A DNA stretch of 38,597 bases from Eubacterium sp. (lineage in GTDB: Bacteria; Bacillota; Clostridia; Lachnospirales; Lachnospiraceae), in contig JAAWJJ010000032.1 of assembly GCA_022796875.1 (NCBI GenBank), forward strand, positions 1 to 38,597, in the 5' to 3' direction. Of this stretch, positions 8,979 through 15,948 are shown in pieces. Below the pieces are notes generated by a model. The model saw nothing but the letters and a program-made list of their open reading frames with translations, was not told where the DNA came from and ran no database searches. Every line of letters starts with the position of its first letter. Positions within the stretch are counted from its first letter, which is position 1. The position numbers and the translations under genes were made by a program.

Positions 8979-9428
8979 ATGCAGATATCCAGCAGATTTA
9001 CTATTGCGGTTCACGTTCTCATATGTATTGAAATATTTAAAAATGATTATAAAATAACGAGCGATTTTCTGGCGTCGAGCGTGAATGTAAATCCCGTCGT
9101 TATAAGACGCCTGCTTCAGCAGCTGAAAAAAGCCGGAATCATTCACGTTCAGCGGGGAAGCGGAGGAACCGATATCGAAAAACCGCTGCACGAAATTACG
9201 TTATTGGACATATATCATGCAGTCGAATGTGTAGAAAACGGGGAACTTTTTCATTTTCATGAAAATCCCAGCCGGCAGTGTCCCGTAGGGAAAAATATTC
9301 ATGCCGTTTTAGATCCCAGGCTGGAAGCCATTCAGAAAGCAATGGAAAAAGAAATGAAAGCAATATCCATTCAGGACATTATAAACGATACCAAAAAGCT
9401 GACATTGGAAGTGAACTGTAACATTTAA
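8979..9428 (+). CDS. Rrf2-family transcriptional regulator
   Basis: A 149-residue winged-helix regulator. The opening MQISSRFTIAVHVLICIEIF and the recognition region VNPVVIRRLLQQLKKAGII, followed by RGSGGTDIEKPLHEITLLDI, are typical of Rrf2 proteins of the YwnA/YwgB kind. The three-cysteine Fe-S cluster set of IscR is absent: only Cys residues in ECVENG and RQCPVG are visible in the region, so a thiol-based or ligand sensor is possible. The start at 8979 gives the family's usual N-terminus; an upstream in-frame ATG adds 21 unlikely residues. It probably controls the divergent cupin gene. Confidence 0.9.
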   Translation: MQISSRFTIAVHVLICIEIFKNDYKITSDFLASSVNVNPVVIRRLLQQLKKAGIIHVQRGSGGTDIEKPLHEITLLDIYHAVECVENGELFHFHENPSRQCPVGKNIHAVLDPRLEAIQKAMEKEMKAISIQDIINDTKKLTLEVNCNI

Positions 9429-9480
9429 GCAGAAACTGCTGTTATTTACACTGTTATTTATGCAGTGAAAAATTTTTGTG

Positions 9481-9509
9481 TTGACAAAACCGACAATTTA
9501 TATTATGAT
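9481..9509 (+). promoter_or_regulatory. tRNA promoter
   Basis: TTGACA (9481-9486), a 17-bp spacer and TATGAT (9504-9509), 20 bp before the mature tRNA 5' end. Confidence 0.85.
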
Positions 9510-9529
9510 ATATCTTGTCGTTAAGAAAT

Positions 9530-9602
9530 GCGATAGTGGCGTAGTTGGTAACGCGCGACCTTGCCAAGGTCGAGACCGCGGGTTCGAGCCCCGTCTATCG
9601 CT
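9530..9602 (+). tRNA. tRNA-Gly (anticodon GCC)
   Basis: The full cloverleaf can be drawn. The acceptor stem is GCGATAG/CTATCGC with discriminator T, the D arm GCG...CGC, and the anticodon stem CGACC/GGTCG around TTGCCAA (anticodon 9563-9565). The T arm is GCGGG TTCGAGC CCCGT. CCA is not encoded. It reads GGC and GGU. It is a single-gene unit with its own promoter and terminator. Confidence 0.96.
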
Positions 9603-9606
9603 CTGT

Positions 9607-9642
9607 AAAACAGGGAACCGAAGTTTCGGTTACCTGTTTTTT
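9607..9642. terminator. Bidirectional rho-independent terminator
   Basis: AAAACAGGGAACCGAA pairs with TTCGGTTACCTGTTTT, one mismatch, with T runs on both strands. It ends the tRNA unit and the convergent mnmA gene. Confidence 0.92.
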
Positions 9643-9660
9643 CGTCTGCTTTCTCTTTTA

Positions 9661-10707
9661 TTACCGTATCAACCCGCCTCCCAGCACATAATCCCCCTCG
9701 TAAAATACGACGGCCTGTCCCGGCGTAATTGCCCGGACCGGATAGTCAAATTCAATTTCCAGCCTATCGTTACCGCAGGAAATAACGCGGCATCTTTCTC
9801 CCTTATGAGCATAGCGGATTTTTGCTGTCATCTCCATGCCGGCAAAAAATTTTTCCTCCGCCATATAATTCATTTGCTCCGCTGTCAGCCGTGTCGTAAA
9901 TAGTTCTTCGTTGCTTCCGATCACAACTTCGTTGCTCTGCGGCAGTATTTTCGTTACAAAGACCGGCTTTCCCATTGCAAGTCCCAGCCCTTTCCTCTGC
10001 CCGATTGTATAATGTATGATCCCCTGGTGCCGTCCGAGCGCCGTACCGTCCGCTGCCACAAAATTTCCCTCTGCAAAATGCTTTCCGCTCTCACGTTCGA
10101 TATAACCGGCATAATCATGATCCGGAATAAAACAGATTTCCTGGCTGTCTGGCTTACCCGCTACCGTAAGACCGATTTTTACCGCAATTTCACGTACCTT
10201 TTCTTTTTCATACTCTCCAATCGGCATTTTCGTATGAGCAAGCTGTTCCTGCGTCAGGTTAAATAATGCATAAGTCTGGTCTTTTTTATCAACAGACGAT
10301 TTTTTTATTGCAAAACGACCGTTTTCCAATCGTTCCACACGGGCATAATGCCCGGTCGCTATATAATACGCATCCATCTGCTGCGCCCAGGCAAGCAGTG
10401 CTTCCCACTTGACTTTCCGATTGCAGATCACGCACGGATTCGGCGTCCGGCCTTTTGCATATTCCTCCATAAAATACCGGATAACTTCCTCTTTAAACGC
10501 CTTCCGAAAATCAAGCACATAATGAGGAATCTTCAAATCTTCCGCTATTTTCTTTGCATCCGCAATGCTTTCCGCATTTTCGCTTCCCCACATCTGCATC
10601 GTCACGCCGATGACCTGATATCCGGCTTCTTTTAACAAATATGCCGCCACAGAGGAATCCACTCCGCCGGACATTCCAATCACTACTTTTTCTTTATTTT
10701 CTGACAT
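9661..10707 (-). CDS. mnmA: tRNA-specific 2-thiouridylase
   Basis: A 348-residue enzyme that inserts sulfur at U34 of Lys, Glu and Gln tRNAs using ATP and a persulfide donor. The PP-loop GMSGGVDSSVAA is near the N-terminus. The two catalytic cysteines are in TPNPCVICNRKVKWE and PDSQEICFIPDHDY. The C-terminal beta-barrel ends with VVFYEGDYVLGGGLIR. The start MSENKEKVVIG is chosen because AAAGGA lies just before it. Its first 25 bp overlap the end of the MATE gene upstream, so the two are co-transcribed. Confidence 0.97.
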   Translation of the reverse strand: MSENKEKVVIGMSGGVDSSVAAYLLKEAGYQVIGVTMQMWGSENAESIADAKKIAEDLKIPHYVLDFRKAFKEEVIRYFMEEYAKGRTPNPCVICNRKVKWEALLAWAQQMDAYYIATGHYARVERLENGRFAIKKSSVDKKDQTYALFNLTQEQLAHTKMPIGEYEKEKVREIAVKIGLTVAGKPDSQEICFIPDHDYAGYIERESGKHFAEGNFVAADGTALGRHQGIIHYTIGQRKGLGLAMGKPVFVTKILPQSNEVVIGSNEELFTTRLTAEQMNYMAEEKFFAGMEMTAKIRYAHKGERCRVISCGNDRLEIEFDYPVRAITPGQAVVFYEGDYVLGGGLIR

Positions 10708-12071
10708 AACAGTTCCTTTCTTTTTACCCCGAATACAACAATCAAAAACAGGACGCATACGACCCAGGTTGACGGTTCCGCCAGACTGGCGCCAAAATAT
10801 CCCCAAAACGGCACAACAAAAAATGCGGCCGCTATTTTAATCAGCAATTCCAGAAAGCTCGAAACAACCGGCGCTATTTTACATCCCATGCCCTGCATAC
10901 ACGTACGCAGGGAAACCAAAATCCCCAACGGAATAAACAACGGCAAATTGATCTGCAGATTCATCCACGCATTATCCAAAATCAACGGATTATCAGTTCC
11001 CGTTGTCAGCCGGATCATCGCCTGTCCAAACAGGAGAACCAAGCCCCAGGCCGCTGCCGACCAGACCGTTTCCATCAGAAACACATCCTTCATTCCTTTT
11101 TTGATCCGTTCCGTTTTCCCGGCTCCCCAGTTCTGGCTGACATAGGTGGCAGCGGCAGCGGAAAGCGCTCCCTGCGGCTGCATAAACAATACCAGCAGAC
11201 GCCTGGCCGCCGTATGCGCTGCAAGAATTTCCATTCCCAGCGCATTGATGGCTCCCTGCAGTAAAATGGAACCGATATCAAATACCGACATCATAAGTCC
11301 CATGGAAAACCCAGTCGTCACCATTTCTTTGCGGATTGTCCTGTCAATTTTAAAATGAATTTTCTGCGGCAGGATCTCTTTATAGTTTTTGAGGATAAAC
11401 GCTCCGCAAAGCAGCGTGGAAACGCCCTGGGCCATAACCGTCGCTGCGGCAACCCCGCTGACATCGCTGTGAAAACAGATCACAAACAATGCGTCCAGCG
11501 CAATATTTAACACACTGGAAAAAATCAGAAAAACAAGCGGAATAACGCTGTTGCCGACGGCGCGCAGCAACCCGGCGCACATATTATAAAAGATCGTTGC
11601 CGCCAATCCCCCGACGATCACCATAATATATTTTAATGCCTGGCCAAACACCTCTTCCGGCGTCTGAAGCAAATGCATCAAAGGCCGTATCACAAGCAGC
11701 GCCGCGGCGGTCAGTATTACGGCCATGAAAATATTTAACACAAGCATGCATGCAATTGATTTTTTCAGCTTTTCCCTGTCGCCTTCGCCAAAAAACCGGG
11801 CGACGATCAGCCCGTAACCATTATTCAACCCGGAAGAAAAATTGATCAGGAGAGAATACACCGCACTGCTCGCGCCGATCGCCGCAATCGCTGATTCTCC
11901 GATACTACGTCCGGCAATCATGGTATCCACCATGCTGTACACCTGCTGGAACATTAACCCGATAAATAAAGGAAATCCAAACTGCAAAATAAGTTTTGCA
12001 GGAGAACCCTGCGTCATATCCCGCATCTTTCCGGGTTTATTCTGAAAATTTTTTTTATAAAATACCAACAT
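10683..12071 (-). CDS. MATE-family efflux transporter
   Basis: A 462-residue membrane protein with about 12 hydrophobic helices and the two MATE repeats. One repeat carries FGFPLFIGLMFQQVYSMVDT, with the family's typical segments after it. Members export drugs or metabolites against Na+ or H+; the substrate is not predictable. The start at 12071 has AGGTGA about 7 nt upstream; an in-frame ATG further upstream lacks a site. It is the first gene of an operon with mnmA. Confidence 0.93.
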   Translation of the reverse strand: MLVFYKKNFQNKPGKMRDMTQGSPAKLILQFGFPLFIGLMFQQVYSMVDTMIAGRSIGESAIAAIGASSAVYSLLINFSSGLNNGYGLIVARFFGEGDREKLKKSIACMLVLNIFMAVILTAAALLVIRPLMHLLQTPEEVFGQALKYIMVIVGGLAATIFYNMCAGLLRAVGNSVIPLVFLIFSSVLNIALDALFVICFHSDVSGVAAATVMAQGVSTLLCGAFILKNYKEILPQKIHFKIDRTIRKEMVTTGFSMGLMMSVFDIGSILLQGAINALGMEILAAHTAARRLLVLFMQPQGALSAAAATYVSQNWGAGKTERIKKGMKDVFLMETVWSAAAWGLVLLFGQAMIRLTTGTDNPLILDNAWMNLQINLPLFIPLGILVSLRTCMQGMGCKIAPVVSSFLELLIKIAAAFFVVPFWGYFGASLAEPSTWVVCVLFLIVVFGVKRKELLCQKIKKK

Positions 12072-12093
12072 AAGGATCACCTGCTTTCTGCCC

Positions 12094-12122
12094 TTGCTAT
12101 TTCCGCAAACACATGATAAAAT
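12094..12122 (+). promoter_or_regulatory. Promoter of the TSCPD gene
   Basis: TTGCTA (12094-12099), a 17-bp spacer and TAAAAT (12117-12122) with an extended -10 TG. The leader then carries a perfect 8-bp dyad, TTGCGGAT (12138-12145) and ATCCGCAA (12163-12170), which could be a hairpin or a protein site. Confidence 0.5.
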
Positions 12123-12190
12123 CACTTCAAAACAAAATTGCGGATATCAGACATATAAAAACATCCGCAAAAGAAAGAAGGCGCAAAAGC

Positions 12191-12445
12191 ATGAGTTATT
12201 TATACCGTACAAAGGGCACCTGCTCTACTTTGATTGAAGTCGAGTTAGACGGTAATGTTGTTAAAAATGTAAAATTCACCGGCGGGTGCAACGGCAATCT
12301 GCAGGCAATCCCACGGCTGATACAGGGAATGACCGTAGAAGAAGTAGAAGAAAAGCTTGCCGGTATTTCCTGCAACGGACGTCCAACTTCCTGCGGCGAC
12401 CAGTTGTCAAAAGCCTGCCGTGCTGCTTTGGAAGCGCAGCAGTAA
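12191..12445 (+). CDS. TSCPD-domain protein (TIGR03905 type)
   Basis: An 84-residue protein. The body runs from GTCSTLIEVELDGNVVKNV through TGGCNGNLQAI and ends with NGRPTSCGDQLSKACRAAL. The TSCxDQ signature is shared with the C-terminal tail of vitamin-B12-dependent ribonucleotide reductase. Stand-alone versions have no settled function. Conserved cysteines suggest metal or redox chemistry. The start MSYLYRTKG is chosen over an upstream in-frame ATG that would add a basic, unlikely leader. It is divergent from the MATE gene. Confidence 0.85.
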   Translation: MSYLYRTKGTCSTLIEVELDGNVVKNVKFTGGCNGNLQAIPRLIQGMTVEEVEEKLAGISCNGRPTSCGDQLSKACRAALEAQQ

Positions 12446-12455
12446 AAAATGTTAC

Positions 12456-12490
12456 GCCGGGAATCCTCTTCCCGGCTATTTTTCTTTTTT
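12456..12490 (+). terminator. Rho-independent terminator
   Basis: GCCGGGAA (12456-12463), loop TCCTC, TTCCCGGC (12469-12476), then TATTTTTCTTTTTT. It ends the TSCPD gene. The second arm reaches the stop codon of the convergent channel gene. Confidence 0.9.
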
Positions 12491-13294
12491 CAAGTAGACA
12501 AACCAGTACACGCAGCCTACGCATACGGCGCCTCCCACAATATTCCCCAATGTGACCGGAAGCAGGTTTTTTCCAAAAAAAGCCCCCCATGTAAGGCCGG
12601 AAAAATCAACTCCGGCTTCTGCAGCCGCCGCCGCATATACCGTATTCCCTTTTGCAAACAGACCAGCGGCAATATAAAACATATTGGCCACGCTATGCTC
12701 AAACCCGCATACTACAAACATCATGATTGGAAAAAACAGGCCGATTATCTTTCCCGAAACCCGTTTTGCAGCAAAAGAAAGCCATACCGCAATGCATACC
12801 AGAAAATTGCAGGCGATTCCTTTCAAAAAAGCATCTCCAAAATCCAGAGCCGTTTTTCCCACAGCCGTACCGATTACCGATACGGCCAGCCCGTTTCCAA
12901 ACAGACTGATCTGATTGGAATACACACAGATCGCGGCGACAATAACCGCACCGACAAAATTCCCTATGTAAACGATCGCCCAGTTTTTTATCATATCCCG
13001 AAACCTGATTTCTTTTTGCAGCAGCGGAATCGTCAACAGGCAGTTCCCGGTAAACAGCTCACTTCCCGCCAGAAGCACCATCGTAAGACCACCCGGAAAC
13101 ACACAGGCGCCGATCAGCTTTCCTATAGATGCCATCGGCACAGAAACGGCCGCCGTCGTCGAAGCGATCCCCCCAAACGCAATAAATGCGCCTGCCAGAA
13201 CCGCCAGTAAAAACAGCTTTGCTACAGGCAGCCTGACTTTTGCTTTCCCGATTGCGATATAATTCCTCGCTATTTCCGCCGGTGAATTCATCAT
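12476..13294 (-). CDS. Formate/nitrite-family (FNT) channel
   Basis: A 272-residue membrane protein with six predicted helices of the FocA/NirC fold, moving formate, nitrite or hydrosulfide across the membrane. The two half-helix signatures are visible, GGLTMVLLAGSELFTGNCL and KGIACNFLVCIAVWLSFAA. The conserved pore histidine is in CGFEHSVANMFYI. The start MMNSPAEIA has GGGAGG 8 nt upstream. No formate-metabolism gene adjoins it directly; a 5-formyl-THF cyclo-ligase lies 770 bp away. The permeant ion cannot be decided from the sequence. Confidence 0.93.
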   Translation of the reverse strand: MMNSPAEIARNYIAIGKAKVRLPVAKLFLLAVLAGAFIAFGGIASTTAAVSVPMASIGKLIGACVFPGGLTMVLLAGSELFTGNCLLTIPLLQKEIRFRDMIKNWAIVYIGNFVGAVIVAAICVYSNQISLFGNGLAVSVIGTAVGKTALDFGDAFLKGIACNFLVCIAVWLSFAAKRVSGKIIGLFFPIMMFVVCGFEHSVANMFYIAAGLFAKGNTVYAAAAAEAGVDFSGLTWGAFFGKNLLPVTLGNIVGGAVCVGCVYWFVYLKKEK

Positions 13295-13566
13295 ATGTTT
13301 TACCTCCCGATATTTTGTAATCAGACGATATACCGATAACAGTGTACTGTATCTTGCATATTTCGTCAATTTAAAAAACCATGTCTGTTTACTTTTTTAT
13401 TCCCGCTGGTTAAAGAAGAAAGCAGACTTGCCTTTATGGATATTCGACTGTTGGAAATTACTTACATTTTCTATATTCATGACTGTTTAAATATTCAGTT
13501 TTTTTTATTAAATATATTCAATTTTTTCTCAACAGAAAACTATTTTTATTTTTTTCTAAAAAGGTG

Positions 13567-13595
13567 TTGACAAACCTTTTATTGCATGATAGTAT
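13567..13595 (+). promoter_or_regulatory. Strong promoter of a non-coding transcript
   Basis: TTGACA (13567-13572), a 17-bp spacer and TAGTAT (13590-13595) with an extended -10 TGA. It is preceded by an AT-rich stretch with A/T tracts (13480-13560) like an UP element. This is one of the strongest-looking promoters in the window. Confidence 0.85.
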
Positions 13596-13601
13596 AAGTA
13601 C

Positions 13602-14045
13602 AACAAAAACAACTACAAAACCAAACACTGAAAGGAAAGGACGTGATTCCACCAAAACAATAATTTTTTAACTCATAATCTAAAGAAAAGAGAGGTACGG
13701 ACCACCGAAAACAGAAGCGTTTAAAAAGTAATACTTTTCCACGACAGAAATCAAAATGAGAAACAGAAGATGCAAACCGTGAACACCAAAAAGAAAGGAA
13801 ATATGGACAGAGATACAGTTGGAACATTCAGATATGTATTCCAGTCCCCCCAAAGTTTAAGGAAAAGAAAGATTCCGTGTTTTGATTTTTGAAAACGAAA
13901 GGAAAAGGATTACTTCAGAAAAGGTTTTGAAAGAACCGTAAACAAAAAGACACAGGAGGTACAGTCCAGTGGAAATGTTAGACACCATAGTTTAAAGGGC
14001 CAGTGCAGCAGATAACAGAAATCGTTGCATTGGCTCTTTACTTTT
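13602..14045 (+). ncRNA. Unidentified purine-rich RNA, about 440 nt
   Basis: It is bounded by a strong promoter (13567-13595) and a 14-bp terminator hairpin. No reading frame longer than about 30 codons exists on this strand. By hand count 13621-13980 is 64% purine. It holds about eleven GGA motifs, many as AAAGGA, and one perfect AGGAGG (13954-13959). Tiny frames exist: ATG 13803 (29 codons, opening MDRDTVGTFRYVF) with GGAAAT close upstream, and GTG 13969 (8 codons) 9 nt after AGGAGG. It does not match 6S, tmRNA, RNase P, SRP or T-box RNA as I know them. The choice between regulatory RNA and leader-peptide RNA is open. Confidence 0.6.
13994..14045 (+). terminator. Terminator of the purine-rich RNA
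   Basis: AAAGGGCCAGTGCA (13994-14007) pairs with TGCATTGGCTCTTT (14026-14039) with two G-U pairs. The loop is 18 nt and is followed by ACTTTTATTT. It may also serve the leftward gene that ends at 14061. Confidence 0.85.
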
Positions 14046-14060
14046 ATTTAAAATAATATT

Positions 14061-14648
14061 TTAGTAACGAAACTCTCCGCGGTAAATCCGTTTCTCGGTT
14101 ATCACCGCATCCATTTTTACATCCCAGTTTTCGGCTTTTAATTGCTCTGCCATCTGACACTCAAACGCAATTCCCACTTTATAGACTTCCGGCACCGCTT
14201 CAAAAAAACGGTCATAAAATCCCTTTCCATATCCCATACGGTTCCCCTGCCGGTCAAAAGCCAATCCGGGAGTCAATACCAAAATTCGTTTTGTCCAGTC
14301 CGAAAATATTTTGGTTTTCCCCGTAACAGGTTCCATAATATGAAAAGCGCCTTCCTCCAACTGTGAAACATCATCAACTTCATAGAAAAAGAGTTCTTCC
14401 CCAAAAACTTTGGGGAAAGCAGTTTTTACCTGTTTTCCCCATAATTCTTCTATAAATGGCAAAACGGATGCTTCGTACCCCAGCGGATAATACGCAAAAA
14501 CCATATCGTACCTGCCCGGTTTAAAATATTCGCTCAGGCGCCGGCAAATTTGTATGCTGTAAATCTGCCGGAACTCCTCCCCCAGTTGCTGCCGTTTCTT
14601 TTTATATTCGCTGCGCAGCCGTTTTTTTCCACTCTTCGCTTCTTCCAT
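14061..14648 (-). CDS. 5-formyltetrahydrofolate cyclo-ligase
   Basis: A 195-residue enzyme that uses ATP to convert 5-formyl-THF to 5,10-methenyl-THF, recycling folate. The basic N-terminus KKRLRSEYKKKRQQ and the signature LVLTPGLAFDRQGNRMGYGKGFYDRFF are diagnostic. It is the last gene of a leftward group, 26 bp after the aminotransferase. In proteobacteria this gene sits beside 6S RNA. Here an unrelated RNA lies beside it in the convergent orientation. Confidence 0.95.
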   Translation of the reverse strand: MEEAKSGKKRLRSEYKKKRQQLGEEFRQIYSIQICRRLSEYFKPGRYDMVFAYYPLGYEASVLPFIEELWGKQVKTAFPKVFGEELFFYEVDDVSQLEEGAFHIMEPVTGKTKIFSDWTKRILVLTPGLAFDRQGNRMGYGKGFYDRFFEAVPEVYKVGIAFECQMAEQLKAENWDVKMDAVITEKRIYRGEFRY

Positions 14649-14674
14649 ATCTCTTTCCTGCTGGTATCCTTTTT

Positions 14675-15871
14675 TTACTTTCTGTTCTTTTTGTACCTGT
14701 CCATCAGTCTTTCAAATGCAGGAATGGAATTTTCTACCACTTCATACGGAACACAGTAAGAAATTCTGACAAAACCCGGTCCGTAGAACGCTTTTCCCGG
14801 CGCCATCAATATTCTTTCTTTTTTCGCTTCCTGGCAAAACGCCCAGTCGTCTTCTTCCAATGCCCGCATAAACAGATAAAACGCGCCGTCCGGACGGATA
14901 CATTCATATCCCAGATCCGTCAGTCCCCGATACAGGCAGTTTCTGTTTTTTTCATAAATACTGATGTCCACGGCCGCATCATAACATTTGAGCAGCATTT
15001 TCTGCTGTAATGACGGGGCGTTGACATACCCCATATAACGCAGGGAAGCCGTCAGCCCGGCAAACAGCTCTTCCACATCTGCCGCCTGCGGAGTAATCGC
15101 AATATAACCGATCCTTTCCCCTGGAATCGATAATGTCTTACTGTAAGAATATACGACTAACGTATCTTTATAAAAGTCCGGCAAAAAAGGAACTTCTGCT
15201 CCGTCATATGCCAGTTTCCGATAAGGTTCATCCGAAACAAGATAAATCGGATGCCCGTATTTTTCTGACATTTCACGCATAACGTCCGCTACCATCCGCA
15301 ACGATTTTTTTGTATAAACCGCCCCTGTCGGATTATTAGGCGTGTTAATAAATACCAGCTTCGTCTTTTCCGAAAAAGCCGCGCGAAAAGTTTCTTCATC
15401 CGGCTGCAGCGTCTGCTGATCGCACAACGCAGGCACCAGTTTTCCGTATAACGTTTCCACATAGCTTTTATATTCCCAGAAATACGGCGCAAACGTAATG
15501 ACTTCATCCTCCCTGTCCAATACGGTATTGCAGATCAGCGCCAATGCCGACGCTGCCCCGCTTGTCATCACAATATTACCAATGTCATACTTCATTCCAT
15601 ACTTTTTATTCAGATCATCCGCAATACACTGCCTGACTTCCGGATGTCCGACATTGCTCGGATAACCATGAAGCGCCAATGGCTCTTCCGTATCCAGAAT
15701 TTCTTTCATCGTTTCATTTACAATCGCCGGAGGCGCTACGCTTGGATTCCCGATACTGAAATCAAAAATATTCTCTTTTCCGTAAACTGCCGCAAGCTTT
15801 TTTCCTTCTTCAAAAATATCCCGAATCGAAATTGCTTCCTGCAAAGATTTTGTCATCCGTTTTGAAATCAT
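14675..15871 (-). CDS. Pyridoxal-phosphate aminotransferase, class I/II
   Basis: A 398-residue fold-type I aminotransferase of the aspartate aminotransferase superfamily. Visible are the FDFSIGNPS substrate region, TPNNPTGAVYTKK, DEPYRKLAYDG, and the PLP lysine in SYSKTLSIPGERIGY. The amino-acid specificity is uncertain; annotation as aspartate or alanine aminotransferase would be a guess. Start at ATG 15871 with GGGGA 6 nt upstream. It lies between the HD-GYP-type gene and the cyclo-ligase gene in the same orientation, with a 77-bp gap upstream and no terminator seen. Confidence 0.93.
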   Translation of the reverse strand: MISKRMTKSLQEAISIRDIFEEGKKLAAVYGKENIFDFSIGNPSVAPPAIVNETMKEILDTEEPLALHGYPSNVGHPEVRQCIADDLNKKYGMKYDIGNIVMTSGAASALALICNTVLDREDEVITFAPYFWEYKSYVETLYGKLVPALCDQQTLQPDEETFRAAFSEKTKLVFINTPNNPTGAVYTKKSLRMVADVMREMSEKYGHPIYLVSDEPYRKLAYDGAEVPFLPDFYKDTLVVYSYSKTLSIPGERIGYIAITPQAADVEELFAGLTASLRYMGYVNAPSLQQKMLLKCYDAAVDISIYEKNRNCLYRGLTDLGYECIRPDGAFYLFMRALEEDDWAFCQEAKKERILMAPGKAFYGPGFVRISYCVPYEVVENSIPAFERLMDRYKKNRK

Positions 15872-15948
15872 AGTTTATCCCCTTACTTACTGTTGTTTTC
15901 TAACGCTTTTTGATACTGTTCCATAAAAAGCAAATATATTATTGCACT

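Noticed and set aside
13579..13827. 82-codon frame on the minus strand inside the purine-rich region
   Set aside because: It is only the complement of purine-rich sequence (Phe/Cys/Ser-rich protein), has no ribosome site and opposes the strong promoter.
13602..14045. 6S RNA, because it lies beside a 5-formyl-THF cyclo-ligase gene
   Set aside because: That linkage belongs to proteobacteria. This transcript is more than twice the length and does not fold into the long open-helix shape of 6S RNA as far as I can see.
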